Of a DNA stretch of 47,457 nucleotides, positions 40,046-47,457 are shown piece after piece. Position 1 is the stretch's first letter; each line of letters starts with the position of its first letter. The notes under the pieces were generated by a model that saw only the letters and a list, made by a program, of their open reading frames with translations, made no database searches and was not told the DNA's origin. Origin of the DNA: a virus; the IMG/VR virus record IMGVR_UViG_3300037882_003881, positions 1 to 47,457 of that record. One strand, 5' to 3'. The translations under genes were made by a program, and so were the position numbers.

Positions 40046-40273
40046 ATGTGGGAAATAGAACCTCATGCACTCGGTCAAAAGATACACGCTACTCCGTGCG
40101 AATGGAATAAAAGTGGCATTTTCATTTTGACCGAGCAATCTTCGCAAAAAGATTTACAATATCTAAGCGAAGTCATCGGCATAAAAGGCATTAAAAAGGT
40201 AGAAAAAAAGGTCAAGAAAAAAAATGAGCCAAAAGATAGCAACGAATCCGAAACCAATACAAGTCACGACTAA
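40046..40273 (+). CDS. Small protein with basic tail, 75 aa
   Basis: The N-terminal 50 residues form a small domain (IHATPCEWNKSGIFILTEQ). The C-terminus is highly charged and repetitive (KKVEKKVKKKNEPK), probably disordered. It overlaps the portal gene by 50 bases, one of the longest overlaps here. It may bind nucleic acid or capsid. No family is recognised. Confidence 0.6.
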   Translation: MWEIEPHALGQKIHATPCEWNKSGIFILTEQSSQKDLQYLSEVIGIKGIKKVEKKVKKKNEPKDSNESETNTSHD

Positions 40274-41444
40274 GGCGGCATCAAACGTGCCTACCCTCGG
40301 ACCTGATAGCTTAATAACCGACCGCAACGTGCGGAAGTTAGGCGTGATTCCATTCGGTTCTGATAATCTTTTTCCACAGGCTATTGCCGCATTAAACCGT
40401 AAAAGCGGTGTTCACCGTGGCATCTTGAATAAAAAAACAAACTACATAACGGGAGGAGGATTTTCAACCGCTAATGAAGATTTGTTGGCATTTACAAAAG
40501 ACGTAAATACGAATAAAGAATCCCTTACCGAAATTATTGCCAAATTAACTTATGATCATCTTTCAGATGGTAATGCCTATTTTGAAATCATTACTGATGA
40601 AAAACAGCAATATTTAAACATTGAACATCACGACCATACGACCGTTCGTATTCACGAATCAAGACAGGGTTTTGTTAGTTCAATGAATTGGAGAGATAAA
40701 AAACACACTACAACCTACTATCCCAAATTTCCAAATGTAAAAGAGTTTGAGGACGGTACTTTGCGCGCAATGCTTCCTATCCGTTCTTACGAACCCGAAT
40801 TTATTAATTATGGCGTGATGGATTGGATAGCAGGATTAGATGCGGCTGCTATTGGTTATAAAACAAATCGTTGGAATATCGCAAGATTGGATAATTCCTT
40901 TCAAACAAGCGGTGTCTTAATGATTAGCGGAGAGTTTGAAGATGACGAAGAGGCGTTAAGGCTCAAAAGCGATATTACTAAAGAGTTTTCGGGAGAAGAT
41001 ACACAGGGCAAGGTCATGGTAATTGTATCTTCATTAGATGGTACAAATTCTAAATTTATTCCTTTTGACCAAAAGTTTGAAGGCGATTGGAATAAATTAT
41101 CGGAGGAATCTATTCGAGATTTAATTGCTACTCATTCATGGTATCGGTCTTTAATGTCACTTGGGGATAATAATGGTTTTGATACCAATCGTATCTTGAA
41201 TGAGTACGACATGGCGTTAATTGATACCATAAAGCCAAAACAAAATCTATTATTAAGACCTATCAAAACGGTTATTGAAACGGTTTTGGGTTTTGATACT
41301 AACGATTTAGAATTTATCAATAACGCTCCAATTCAAAGGGAAGTAGATAAATTCCTAAAGGTTTGGGAAGCTCGAAAAATGAGAGGACTTGATTTTGACC
41401 AAAAAGACCCCGAACAACAAAAGTTTTTATTTCAAGTATTATAA
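40224..41444 (+). CDS. Phage portal protein
   Basis: The 406-aa protein forms the ring at the capsid vertex through which DNA passes. IPFGSDNLFPQAIAALNRKS and LTYDHLSDGNAYFEII are typical portal wing segments, and MDWIAGLDAAAIGYKTNRW followed by NSFQTSGVLMI is the clip-stem region of phage portals. It lies after capsid genes, instead of the usual position right after terminase. The start overlaps the small gene before it. Confidence 0.8.
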   Translation: MSQKIATNPKPIQVTTKAASNVPTLGPDSLITDRNVRKLGVIPFGSDNLFPQAIAALNRKSGVHRGILNKKTNYITGGGFSTANEDLLAFTKDVNTNKESLTEIIAKLTYDHLSDGNAYFEIITDEKQQYLNIEHHDHTTVRIHESRQGFVSSMNWRDKKHTTTYYPKFPNVKEFEDGTLRAMLPIRSYEPEFINYGVMDWIAGLDAAAIGYKTNRWNIARLDNSFQTSGVLMISGEFEDDEEALRLKSDITKEFSGEDTQGKVMVIVSSLDGTNSKFIPFDQKFEGDWNKLSEESIRDLIATHSWYRSLMSLGDNNGFDTNRILNEYDMALIDTIKPKQNLLLRPIKTVIETVLGFDTNDLEFINNAPIQREVDKFLKVWEARKMRGLDFDQKDPEQQKFLFQVL

Positions 41445-41451
41445 TTAAGAT

Positions 41452-41982
41452 ATGCAACTATTAATCACACAAGAGGAAGTTATTAATCTATCCTTTGACG
41501 ATAAAAATTTTATCAAAGCAAAGATTAAAGATGCCGTGATTTTGGCTACGCAATACAATTGGATTCGCCCAGTTGTAGGCATAGACTTTTATGACGAATT
41601 GTGTGAACAATTAGGCTCAAACGATTTGACGGAAGATAACGAAGCCTTATTAAATGACTTAATCAAACCCTGTTTGGCGTATTATGTCAAATATACGGTT
41701 GCACCCGATTTGATGTTAGAAATAACTAACAAAGGTGGTCAAAAAGGCAATAGTGATTATTCCGAAACCATGACCGCTTCGGAGCGTGGCGAAAAACGCA
41801 ACTCAATACTATTAACTGCAAAGTCTTTGCGGAAAATATTAATTGATTATCTCGATGATAACAAAGCAAAATTTCCGCTTTATAGCTACTTCGGCACTAA
41901 TCAAAGTGTTATCCGAGGTGGCATTCTTTTAGGAAGGAGAAAACCAAATACTATTGAAGATACCAACGATTTGGAACGGTAA
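41452..41982 (+). CDS. Head-tail connector protein (probable)
   Basis: This is a mostly helical 176-aa protein starting with ITQEEVINLSFDDKNFIK and with LLNDLIKPCLAYYVKYTV in the middle. Helical proteins of this size immediately downstream of portal are usually connector/adaptor proteins. ASERGEKRNSILLTAKSLRK near residue 110 resembles other Bacteroidota phage connectors. The stop is enclosed in a strong hairpin (41965-42002). Confidence 0.6.
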   Translation: MQLLITQEEVINLSFDDKNFIKAKIKDAVILATQYNWIRPVVGIDFYDELCEQLGSNDLTEDNEALLNDLIKPCLAYYVKYTVAPDLMLEITNKGGQKGNSDYSETMTASERGEKRNSILLTAKSLRKILIDYLDDNKAKFPLYSYFGTNQSVIRGGILLGRRKPNTIEDTNDLER

Positions 41983-42004
41983 TCAAACCGCTCCAAATCG
42001 TTTT
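41965..42004 (+). terminator. Hairpin at the connector-gene stop codon
   Basis: AACGATTTGGAACGG (41965-41979) pairs with CCGCTCCAAATCGTT (41988-42002) with one mismatch, followed by only four Ts. It may be a weak terminator or a translational or mRNA-processing element before the frameshifted fibre gene. Confidence 0.65.
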
Positions 42005-42017
42005 AAAATAAGAAAAA

Positions 42018-42299
42018 ATGGGAAGGATTACCAAAATTACTCAAAGTGACAAACTTAATGTTCGTTTTCATGCTGCTGATGATACTATCCTTCATCAAGT
42101 AACACGAAACAAAACGGTTTCTCTTGATATTGAAAATCCTCAAAATGTCCGAATCGAAATGGGTATTGCAGGGCGTGGTTATAATGGTTTAAAGGATATT
42201 GTAATTAATCCTGCCGACATTACCCACATCGGAGGTGATGCGGTTGAATTGAATGCGCAAGACTTAATTGTAGCGCTTGATGATTATTTTTTCGATTAA
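42018..42299 (+). CDS. Short form of the tail fibre gene, 93 aa
   Basis: The zero-frame product ends ALDDYFFD at 42299. It is a beta-rich acidic module (RITKITQSDKLNVRFHAADDT, and RIEMGIAGRGYNGLKDI). Its last codons TTT TTC form a slippery site, followed by a hairpin. A fraction of ribosomes should shift to -1 and make the long form. The short form might be a separate structural protein or simply the unshifted product. Confidence 0.75.
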   Translation: MGRITKITQSDKLNVRFHAADDTILHQVTRNKTVSLDIENPQNVRIEMGIAGRGYNGLKDIVINPADITHIGGDAVELNAQDLIVALDDYFFD

Positions 42300-43285
42300 G
42301 CCAACGTGGAGCATACGTTGGCGAAACTAAAAGTACGAAACAAGTTGGTCCTTCATGGCTGCCGCTTAATGGTCAAACATTAAGTGTGCAAGATTATCCG
42401 CTTTTGTGGATAACGGGGAATTATTACGGAACATACAAAGGCAATACTTTTACTTTAGCAAATACGCCAGGGTCCTATATTTGGGCAGGGGATTTGCTTG
42501 ATTACGTTGCGGTTACTTCAATTACTCTTTATAGTGTAAGTTTAACGACAAACTTTACGAACACTTTATTAGGGAAATATCCTAATTTAACAAATGTAAA
42601 TGTATCAGGTAATAATATTAGCGTTTTTGACCCTTCTTTAAATCCGAAACTAAAGACAATTCGCATCGAAAACACTTTGATTTCGAGTGTGAATATTAGT
42701 AATAATCCGCTACTACAATATTTATATGCGGAAGGTTCTGATTTGACGGCGATAAATGCGGCAGGGTTGGCAAATCTAATCTATTTAGATGCGTCTGATA
42801 ATGCGCTAACATCTGCAAATGTCACAGGTTGTACGGCTTTACAAACTTTAGATTTACGAAACAATTTGTTGGTTTCGTTAAATTGTTCGGGCTTATCTGC
42901 TTTGACGAATTTAGATGTATTCAATAATTTGCTTACAAGTTTGACTTTGACAGATTGTAGTGCGTTGGTCACTTTAACCGCAAATTCAAATAAATTGCCG
43001 TCATTAAATATTGATAATTGTATTAATTTAGTAACAGTCTATTTGTTTAATAACTTAATAACAACCCTATCCATTGCTAATAATCCGCTGCTGTTTAATG
43101 TCCGATTACAAACAAATCGATTAACGGCAGGACAGATTAGTGCTATGCTAATCCATTTGGATAACTTTGGATTAACGGGAGGGTATTTTAGAGCGTTAAT
43201 ATTTGGAGGAGGAACGCTAACAACGGCGGCACAAGCGGCAAAATTATCTTTAGCCGAAAGAGATTGGATAGTCTTTGGAGTTTAA
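42018..43285 (+). CDS. Collar-domain, leucine-rich-repeat tail fibre made by -1 frameshift, about 422 aa
   Basis: After the -1 shift the frame reads FFRLSQRGAYVGETKS. It then enters a phage tail-collar domain (SWLPLNGQTLSVQDYP, YYGTYKGNTFTL). From about residue 190 to 380 it has around nine leucine-rich repeats of about 21 residues with the pattern LxxLxxxxN (for instance LQTLDLRNNLLVSLNCSG), then a C-terminal cap (ISAMLIHLDNFGL). No ATG is available for the downstream frame near the collar domain; the first possible is GTG 42386, which would cut it. This is a likely receptor-binding protein. Confidence 0.75.
42287..42322 (+). promoter_or_regulatory. Programmed -1 frameshift signal
   Basis: The slippery heptamer T TTT TTC (42287-42293) is in phase with zero-frame codons TTT TTC. 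A 6-nt spacer including the stop codon (42294-42299) is followed by a perfect 8-bp stem, GCCAACGT (42300-42307) with ACGTTGGC (42315-42322) and a 7-nt loop. This matches the classical slippery site, spacer and stem arrangement. Confidence 0.85.
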
Positions 43286-43297
43286 ATATAAAAGTAC

Positions 43298-43525
43298 ATG
43301 AAAAATTATTTATCACCGCAAGGTCTTACTGCAAAAGCAAATTTGAATAATAACGGAGATGTTAATGTAAATGACATTGTCAATACATTAAATCAATCAG
43401 GACAGACGGACGGGAAGTTAGTCATAAAAACAAGTACTATATTAAATAATCAAGGGCGGAAGGCTTGTGATGATTTACGAAAAAAAGGTTGGAAAATAGA
43501 AATATATGGAAGAGCAACAATATAA
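43298..43525 (+). CDS. Small protein, 75 aa, with dockerin-like segment
   Basis: LNNNGDVNVNDIVNTLN near residue 17 resembles a calcium-binding dockerin/EF-hand half (D/N-x-D/N-G-D-V-x-x-x-D). Then come ASKS-type polar residues and a basic C-terminus (RKKGWKIEIYGRATI). It lies directly after the fibre gene and overlaps the next, so it may be a fibre chaperone or a distal fibre piece. No firm family. Confidence 0.55.
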   Translation: MKNYLSPQGLTAKANLNNNGDVNVNDIVNTLNQSGQTDGKLVIKTSTILNNQGRKACDDLRKKGWKIEIYGRATI

Positions 43526-43874
43526 ACTCAACTTGTTAGACGAAGGGATTTATCTATTTGCGCAAGAGCAAGTTAATCTATTAGGAGAGCAGCTAATCAA
43601 AGGCTCATTTGAAGATGTTTTGGCTTATGCAAATGAGTTGAAAGATAACGCATCTTTTATAGGCGAAGGCGAATTAGAAGCAATTGATGCCGAAAAACTA
43701 ATTGATATTGAGGAAGAGAAATGGTTTTTATTGATTGACAAAGAACTTTCCTACTACCAAATTATCCATACTTTGGCAACGGGAAAATACACTTTGCCAA
43801 CGAACAAAGAAGCCTATTCGGGACGTTTGGACTTGATTTTTCAGCGTATTATTGAGATTGAAAGACATAATTAA
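43506..43874 (+). CDS. Acidic helical protein, 122 aa
   Basis: The protein is strongly acidic and helical (LLGEQLIKGSFEDVLAYANE, EGELEAIDAEKLIDIEEE), with no membrane segment. It overlaps the preceding gene by 20 bases. Composition is like that of phage tail-fibre assembly chaperones, and the location next to the fibre fits that. Function inferred by position only. Confidence 0.6.
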   Translation: MEEQQYKLNLLDEGIYLFAQEQVNLLGEQLIKGSFEDVLAYANELKDNASFIGEGELEAIDAEKLIDIEEEKWFLLIDKELSYYQIIHTLATGKYTLPTNKEAYSGRLDLIFQRIIEIERHN

Positions 43875-43896
43875 TTAAACTTAAAATAAAAAACTG

Positions 43897-44286
43897 ATGA
43901 TGAATTTTATTGAAAATCAAATAGGCTCGTTTGCCTTTCTAATTGGCTTAGGCTATATGTTATTTGTGACACTTGCCAAAACGGTATTTGATACCGACCG
44001 AGAGGGCGAAACAACGCTCCTTGCTAATACCACTATGGTTACAACTATGTTTTTAGTTGCCGTAATCGTTTATCTTTTGAATGAGCCATATTTGTTTATT
44101 TGGAAGGCTTTTGTAGCCATTTCGTGTGTGCGGTTTTGGTATGTTATCGGCTTGTGGTGGATTGAAGCGGCTTACACTTGGATAGTGGAAGTGCTTTTGA
44201 TTAGTATTTGGAAGATTATCCTAAGTATTAAAAACTTCTTTATCAGGATTCGTGACTTTTTCAAAAGGCTTTTTGCTATTGAATAA
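43897..44286 (+). CDS. Membrane protein, 129 aa, possible holin
   Basis: Hydrophobic helices are visible at about residues 12-27, 45-62, 66-84 and 90-108. The C-terminus is very basic (RIRDFFKRLFAIE). A small multi-helix membrane protein with a charged C-terminal tail after tail genes would suit a holin, but no endolysin is recognised nearby. Either ATG 43897 or 43900 may start it. Confidence 0.6.
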   Translation: MMNFIENQIGSFAFLIGLGYMLFVTLAKTVFDTDREGETTLLANTTMVTTMFLVAVIVYLLNEPYLFIWKAFVAISCVRFWYVIGLWWIEAAYTWIVEVLLISIWKIILSIKNFFIRIRDFFKRLFAIE

Positions 44287-44308
44287 ATAAAAACTTTGAT
44301 TATCGAAA

Positions 44309-44332
44309 AAAAAGCGGCTTAGGTCGCTTTTT
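44309..44332 (+). terminator. Weak terminator hairpin
   Basis: An A-run with GCG pairs with CGC and a T6 run around GCTTAGGT, about eight pairs, mostly A-T. It lies between the membrane protein gene and the next gene and may end the fibre transcript. Confidence 0.45.
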
Positions 44333-44374
44333 TCATTTACAAAACACATTTTAAAAAACATAAATTATTAATAT

Positions 44375-44989
44375 ATGAACTATGATGCAATAATAGATTT
44401 CCTGATGCAACACCTATTTCAAATATTGTTAGCCGCATTAACAAGCATCGTAGGAGCATTACGGATTATTAAACCACGCCTAATATTTCACGCCTTTATC
44501 AGTTTATTGGAAACCATTTTTAGAGTGCAAATAAGTGAAATATTTTTTGTGTCGGAACACGCCATTTTGAAACGAATAGCGGAAGACACCGCTGCGAATC
44601 GGGTAGCTTTAATCGAGTTCAAACGAAACGGCACAACGGAAATAAACGTACTCACGGAGTATAAATTAAATCTAAAAAGATACCTGAAAGAGTTAGACAC
44701 TTTTGAAGGTCATCAGTTTCGAGATATGATTGATGATTTGACGGTATTGAATGGAAGTAAAGTTTTTGATAAAAAAACGGAACGGCACAAAGACTTTTAT
44801 GAGTTAATCTCCAAATCTTACGAGTGCACTTCCTTCGTGATGATTCCTGTGTATCAGAATGACCGCAATCATCATGTCGTGGTCGTTTTGGCTGCCTTTG
44901 ACGGTCATAAAATCTTTGACAGCGGATTGTTTTCATTAATCAAAATACAAGCAGCTAAGGTCGCCAAAATTGCATATTTAATTAGATAA
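44375..44989 (+). CDS. Membrane-anchored protein with GAF-like domain, 204 aa
   Basis: One N-terminal hydrophobic helix (HLFQILLAALTSIVGAL, about residues 13-29) is followed by a charged helix, then a soluble domain from about 70. The latter part, with TSFVMIPVYQNDRNHHVVVVLAAFD, has the strand pattern of GAF-type domains. No signal cleavage site is visible. Similar proteins occur in late regions of Bacteroidota phages, with unknown function. It is 11 bases before the next gene. Confidence 0.6.
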   Translation: MNYDAIIDFLMQHLFQILLAALTSIVGALRIIKPRLIFHAFISLLETIFRVQISEIFFVSEHAILKRIAEDTAANRVALIEFKRNGTTEINVLTEYKLNLKRYLKELDTFEGHQFRDMIDDLTVLNGSKVFDKKTERHKDFYELISKSYECTSFVMIPVYQNDRNHHVVVVLAAFDGHKIFDSGLFSLIKIQAAKVAKIAYLIR

Positions 44990-45000
44990 AAAAAAGACTT

Positions 45001-45597
45001 ATGAAAAGACTAATTACATTTTCAATATTAGTAAGTGCCTTCGTGAATTGCATCTTACTTTATCTGTTTTTACAATCCGGTCCTGGAGAAACATCTATAC
45101 AAAGAATAGAAACCTCGGACACTATTTTTGTAAAATCACAGCCAAAAACGCTTCATTTTAACACGCAAAAGCAGGAAGTAGTCTATATCCCGAAAAGCGA
45201 AATTATCCGCAACACGGTCGAAAAACAAGCTATCAATCATTATTATTACGATAGCACAACCGTTATGGTAAATCACAACGAAACTGCAACGGTCGCTATC
45301 AAAACGACCGACACGATACGGAATGAAGACGGCTCGTTTTATATAAGTGCCTTATCTCCTACTCCCATTTACGGATTGCGATTAAACTACGAATTAAACA
45401 AAATGGTCATTACAAATACGGTTGCTCCAAAGAATCAATTTTACGGAGTAGTGACGGCAGGAATGGCAACGGATAATAGTTTAAAAATCGGCACGGGCGT
45501 TTTGTATCTCCGAAATGGTCAAAATGGGCTGCAATACGAATACGATTGGGCAAATAGGATTCATTCGATTGGGTATTTAAGGAGATTGGGGAAATAG
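45001..45597 (+). CDS. Single-span membrane protein, 198 aa (spanin-like or DUF6808-like)
   Basis: The N-terminal segment RLITFSILVSAFVNCILLYL is a membrane anchor. The rest is an exported domain with a Ser/Thr-rich stalk and beta strands ending LQYEYDWANRIHSIGYLRRL. Proteins of this style, with an anchor plus periplasmic beta domain, sit at the end of late operons in Bacteroidota phages. A lysis (spanin-type) role is possible. A strong terminator follows. Confidence 0.6.
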   Translation: MKRLITFSILVSAFVNCILLYLFLQSGPGETSIQRIETSDTIFVKSQPKTLHFNTQKQEVVYIPKSEIIRNTVEKQAINHYYYDSTTVMVNHNETATVAIKTTDTIRNEDGSFYISALSPTPIYGLRLNYELNKMVITNTVAPKNQFYGVVTAGMATDNSLKIGTGVLYLRNGQNGLQYEYDWANRIHSIGYLRRLGK

Positions 45598-45607
45598 TTT
45601 TATAATA

Positions 45608-45645
45608 AAAAAGGCTTCACGGTGATTTGTGAAGCCTTTTTTTTT
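45608..45645. terminator. Bidirectional terminator at the end of the late operon
   Basis: AAAAAGGCTTCAC (45608-45620) pairs with GTGAAGCCTTTTT (45629-45641), loop of 8 nt, then more Ts. It lies between the convergent late operon and the leftward gene at 45656. Confidence 0.85.
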
Positions 45646-45655
45646 ATTATTATTA

Positions 45656-46180
45656 TTATAAATAAGTAACAAAATTGCCATGGCAGCCATTAGGATTTTC
45701 ATGTGTATCATACCATTTATTTGTTAAAACAAAATTAATATCCCCGAATGGAGATTTGTGTTTAATTGTAATCCAATATTTATTTTTAACACTATCGTTA
45801 GTGATAAAGGTTGAAAAAAAATAAACACCTTTATCTGTTTGACCAATTTCGCCATATTTAGGAAGTAATTCATCAATCAGGTATTTTTTAAATTTATCTT
45901 TTTCATTGATTTCATTAGAACAATTAAAAATAATTTTAGCATACTCGCTAAAATTATTCATAGTAGCGGTTTTGCCGCTTACATAGATAAAAGAAGCACC
46001 ATACCCTCCAATTGTTGGGCTTCCTCCAAACTTTATAGAAACGCCTGACGAAAAGGCTTCTATCTCTCCATTTAATCCGTTTTTTAATTGGTATATATTC
46101 ACAGATTTTTCACCCGCGCCGCCCCAACTTCCGCCTTGACTAATATAAGTTGTCTTACTTTTTACTACAATAGCATTCAT
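45656..46180 (-). CDS. Hypothetical leftward protein, 174 aa, under operator copy 3
   Basis: The protein is rich in Gly, Ser and Tyr. The N-terminus reads TYISQGGSWGGAGEKSVNIY and later IKFGGSPTIGGYGASFIYVS, suggesting a beta-sandwich surface protein; no signal peptide is evident. The C-terminal half is alpha/beta (YWITIKHKSPFGDINFVLT). No family is recognised. Its promoter carries the third copy of the palindromic operator, so it is likely expressed together with the 32-kb and 37-kb units, probably in lysogeny. Confidence 0.65.
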   Translation of the reverse strand: MNAIVVKSKTTYISQGGSWGGAGEKSVNIYQLKNGLNGEIEAFSSGVSIKFGGSPTIGGYGASFIYVSGKTATMNNFSEYAKIIFNCSNEINEKDKFKKYLIDELLPKYGEIGQTDKGVYFFSTFITNDSVKNKYWITIKHKSPFGDINFVLTNKWYDTHENPNGCHGNFVTYL

Positions 46181-46206
46181 GTCTTATTTTTTTAAATGTT
46201 AGAATA

Positions 46207-46271
46207 AAAAATCAAACCGTTATCCCGTTTGACCTCACAAATATACAAAATAATTTCATATTGTGAAATTA
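46207..46271 (-). promoter_or_regulatory. Operator-promoter-leader unit, copy 3
   Basis: The palindrome TAATTTCA (46251-46258), 5-nt centre, TGAAATTA (46264-46271) is a slightly diverged copy of the 25-bp operator. The minus-strand -7 box TATATTTG is at 46245-46238, again 16 bp from the palindrome centre. The leader stem TCAAAC/GTTTGA is kept. Confidence 0.75.
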
Positions 46272-46299
46272 GTATTAAAAATAATTTACTTTTTTTATA

Positions 46300-46338
46300 A
46301 AAAAAGAGGGATAACCGATACGGCTACCCCTCTTTTTT
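46300..46338. terminator. Terminator between leftward genes
   Basis: AAAAAAGAGGG (46300-46310) pairs with CCCTCTTTTTT (46328-46338), with an inner CCG/CGG pairing in the loop. In the minus direction it ends the transcript of the gene at 46337-46681. Confidence 0.75.
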
Positions 46339-46681
46339 ATTTATTCATTAAGATTTCTAATTCGATAACGCTTAATTCAAATTCAATACGAGCCTGTTCC
46401 TCAATATATTTATCCATATTTTTGAGTTGCTTTTCTCGGAGTTTAATCTTTGAATTTAGGTTTGTTTGAGCGGCTTCGAGATGATTGTAAAGATTGGCGT
46501 ATTCTTTACTCGAAATCTTTAATCCCGCCATTTGATTATGAATAAATCGGACTTTATCTCCAGCCGAAATCATATCATACCAAGGCTTATCACTCGTTTT
46601 CTTTTTTATCGCTTCCAACTCCGCAACAAGTTTTTTTTGTATCGGAATTAGGTATTTTCGCATTACTTGATTTCTGCTCAT
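46337..46681 (-). CDS. Coiled-coil protein, 114 aa
   Basis: The sequence is nearly all charged helix with regular Leu/Ile spacing (for example LEAIKKKTSDKPWYDMI and LNSKIKLREKQLKNMDKYIE), so it should be a coiled-coil dimer or trimer. No DNA-binding motif or signal peptide is seen. It follows the 236-aa gene after 11 bases and ends at the terminator stem. Function unknown. Confidence 0.65.
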   Translation of the reverse strand: MSRNQVMRKYLIPIQKKLVAELEAIKKKTSDKPWYDMISAGDKVRFIHNQMAGLKISSKEYANLYNHLEAAQTNLNSKIKLREKQLKNMDKYIEEQARIEFELSVIELEILMNK

Positions 46682-46692
46682 AAATTTATTGA

Positions 46693-47403
46693 TTAACCTC
46701 CAAAACCATCATCGGTAAGTTTTATTAAATCAGTAGTCACGTTTCCAATTTTTTCACATTCGTTAATCCTTAAAACGTATTCACTAAAAGAACCTTCCTC
46801 CGTGTTTAATTCATTATTCAATAAATACCCTTTGCCTTTTATGTACAGCAACTTTTTAAAAGTGCTATTTTGTTCGGCGACATAAACGTTTGATTTTGGA
46901 TAAAAATACAAATCGTTGGTATCAAAAATATCTCCTTCAAATACATCTAAATATTCTTTAGAGTTTCGGATTGGCACGGAGCAACAATATTTCAATAAAG
47001 CAATTGGTCTGATGAATTTCAATAATTCGGCATAGGTAATAATGTCTTTTACATCATGTAGATTTAAAACCACTTCCTTCGTTTCTCCCGATTGAATGTA
47101 AATTAGTTTTCGTAATTCGGGACGCTCGTATGAATAATTTTTAAACTCGGAGTTTAATTCCCATGCTTTTTGTAAGTCATTAACTAATTCAATGGCAAGT
47201 GGAATTATTTTATCAAATTCATTTTGCATTTCCTCATTTTCGCTGATGTGTTTAGGAAATGCGCAAAAGACATTGTAAGCCTTGCGCGCGTCTTTATCCG
47301 AATATCCAAACCGCAAAGTAAAATAATGCAAAAACCTATCAAAAGGTAGATATTGTTTTGCATTAAAAATTATATTCAAATCCTTTAATGAGTACTTATT
47401 CAT
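46693..47403 (-). CDS. Hypothetical leftward protein, 236 aa
   Basis: This soluble protein has an N-terminal helical part (KYSLKDLNIIFNAKQYLPFD) and a mixed C-terminal half with a CC pair (LLKYCCSVPI) and beta strands (LYIKGKGYLLNNELNTEEG). No family is recognised. It is the first gene of a two-gene leftward unit; its upstream region runs to the end of the window, and 47404-47457 shows no clear promoter box. It is possibly an immunity or maintenance gene, from orientation only. Confidence 0.6.
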   Translation of the reverse strand: MNKYSLKDLNIIFNAKQYLPFDRFLHYFTLRFGYSDKDARKAYNVFCAFPKHISENEEMQNEFDKIIPLAIELVNDLQKAWELNSEFKNYSYERPELRKLIYIQSGETKEVVLNLHDVKDIITYAELLKFIRPIALLKYCCSVPIRNSKEYLDVFEGDIFDTNDLYFYPKSNVYVAEQNSTFKKLLYIKGKGYLLNNELNTEEGSFSEYVLRINECEKIGNVTTDLIKLTDDGFGG

Positions 47404-47457
47404 GTAAGTATATTTAGTTATTTAATTTTTGATAATTGGATTCCTCTTCATTAATTC

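Overview
The window reads as most of the genome of a temperate, tailed (siphovirus-like) bacteriophage of a Bacteroidota host. It is AT-rich and has almost no Shine-Dalgarno sequences. Its promoters follow the Bacteroidota pattern (TTG, 19-21 nt, TAnnTTTG), and its tyrosine integrase is of the Bacteroidota phage type. A tRNA 3'-end segment beside the integrase, with phage genes on both sides, looks like an intact attP. The source is therefore probably the free or circular phage form rather than a prophage cut at its host junctions (inference).

Layout. 1-11.4 kb: a rightward early region with a DEAH helicase, a VRR-NUC nuclease (apparently frameshifted), an HNH protein, an adenine methylase, a C5 cytosine methylase, a phage protein with an HPPC motif, and many small unknown genes with ATGA or TAATG overlaps. 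11.4-13.4 kb: a lipoprotein, the leftward integrase, attP with possible arm sites, and a rightward promoter with a promoter-proximal terminator. 13.4-23.8 kb: a ParB-like protein, a second C5 methylase, small and large terminase, a tail-assembly chaperone with a -1 frameshift, neck and tail completion genes, and two large tail-tip proteins.

23.8-30.6 kb is the most unusual part. It is a self-contained cassette with its own promoter, placed between the tail-tip and tape-measure genes. Its order is: MYG1-like DHH exonuclease, Csf1-like large subunit, small helical Cas11-like protein, Csf2/Cas7, a small protein, glycosyltransferase, TGT/DpdA-like transglycosylase, Csf3/Cas5, and a helical protein. 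This follows the order of a type IV (IV-B-like) CRISPR effector. There is no CRISPR array, Cas6, DinG or CysH, and possible nucleic-acid-modifying enzymes sit inside the operon. Directly downstream a consensus promoter drives a structured noncoding RNA closed by a 14-bp helix. A tRNA-Leu(UAG) without the usual long variable arm follows.

30.6-37.1 kb: the tape-measure gene with its own promoter and hairpin leader, plus leftward accessory genes. Two of the leftward units are controlled by an identical 25-bp palindrome overlapping the promoter, and a third copy of this architecture lies at 46.25 kb. 37.1-45.6 kb: prohead protease with a coiled-coil extension, major capsid protein, tail-tube-like protein, portal, head-tail connector, and a receptor-binding candidate (collar domain plus leucine-rich repeats) made by a textbook -1 programmed frameshift. 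Membrane and lysis-region proteins follow. No endolysin was recognised. 45.6-47.4 kb: three leftward genes of unknown function.

Functional assignments rest on motifs read by eye. No database search was run.
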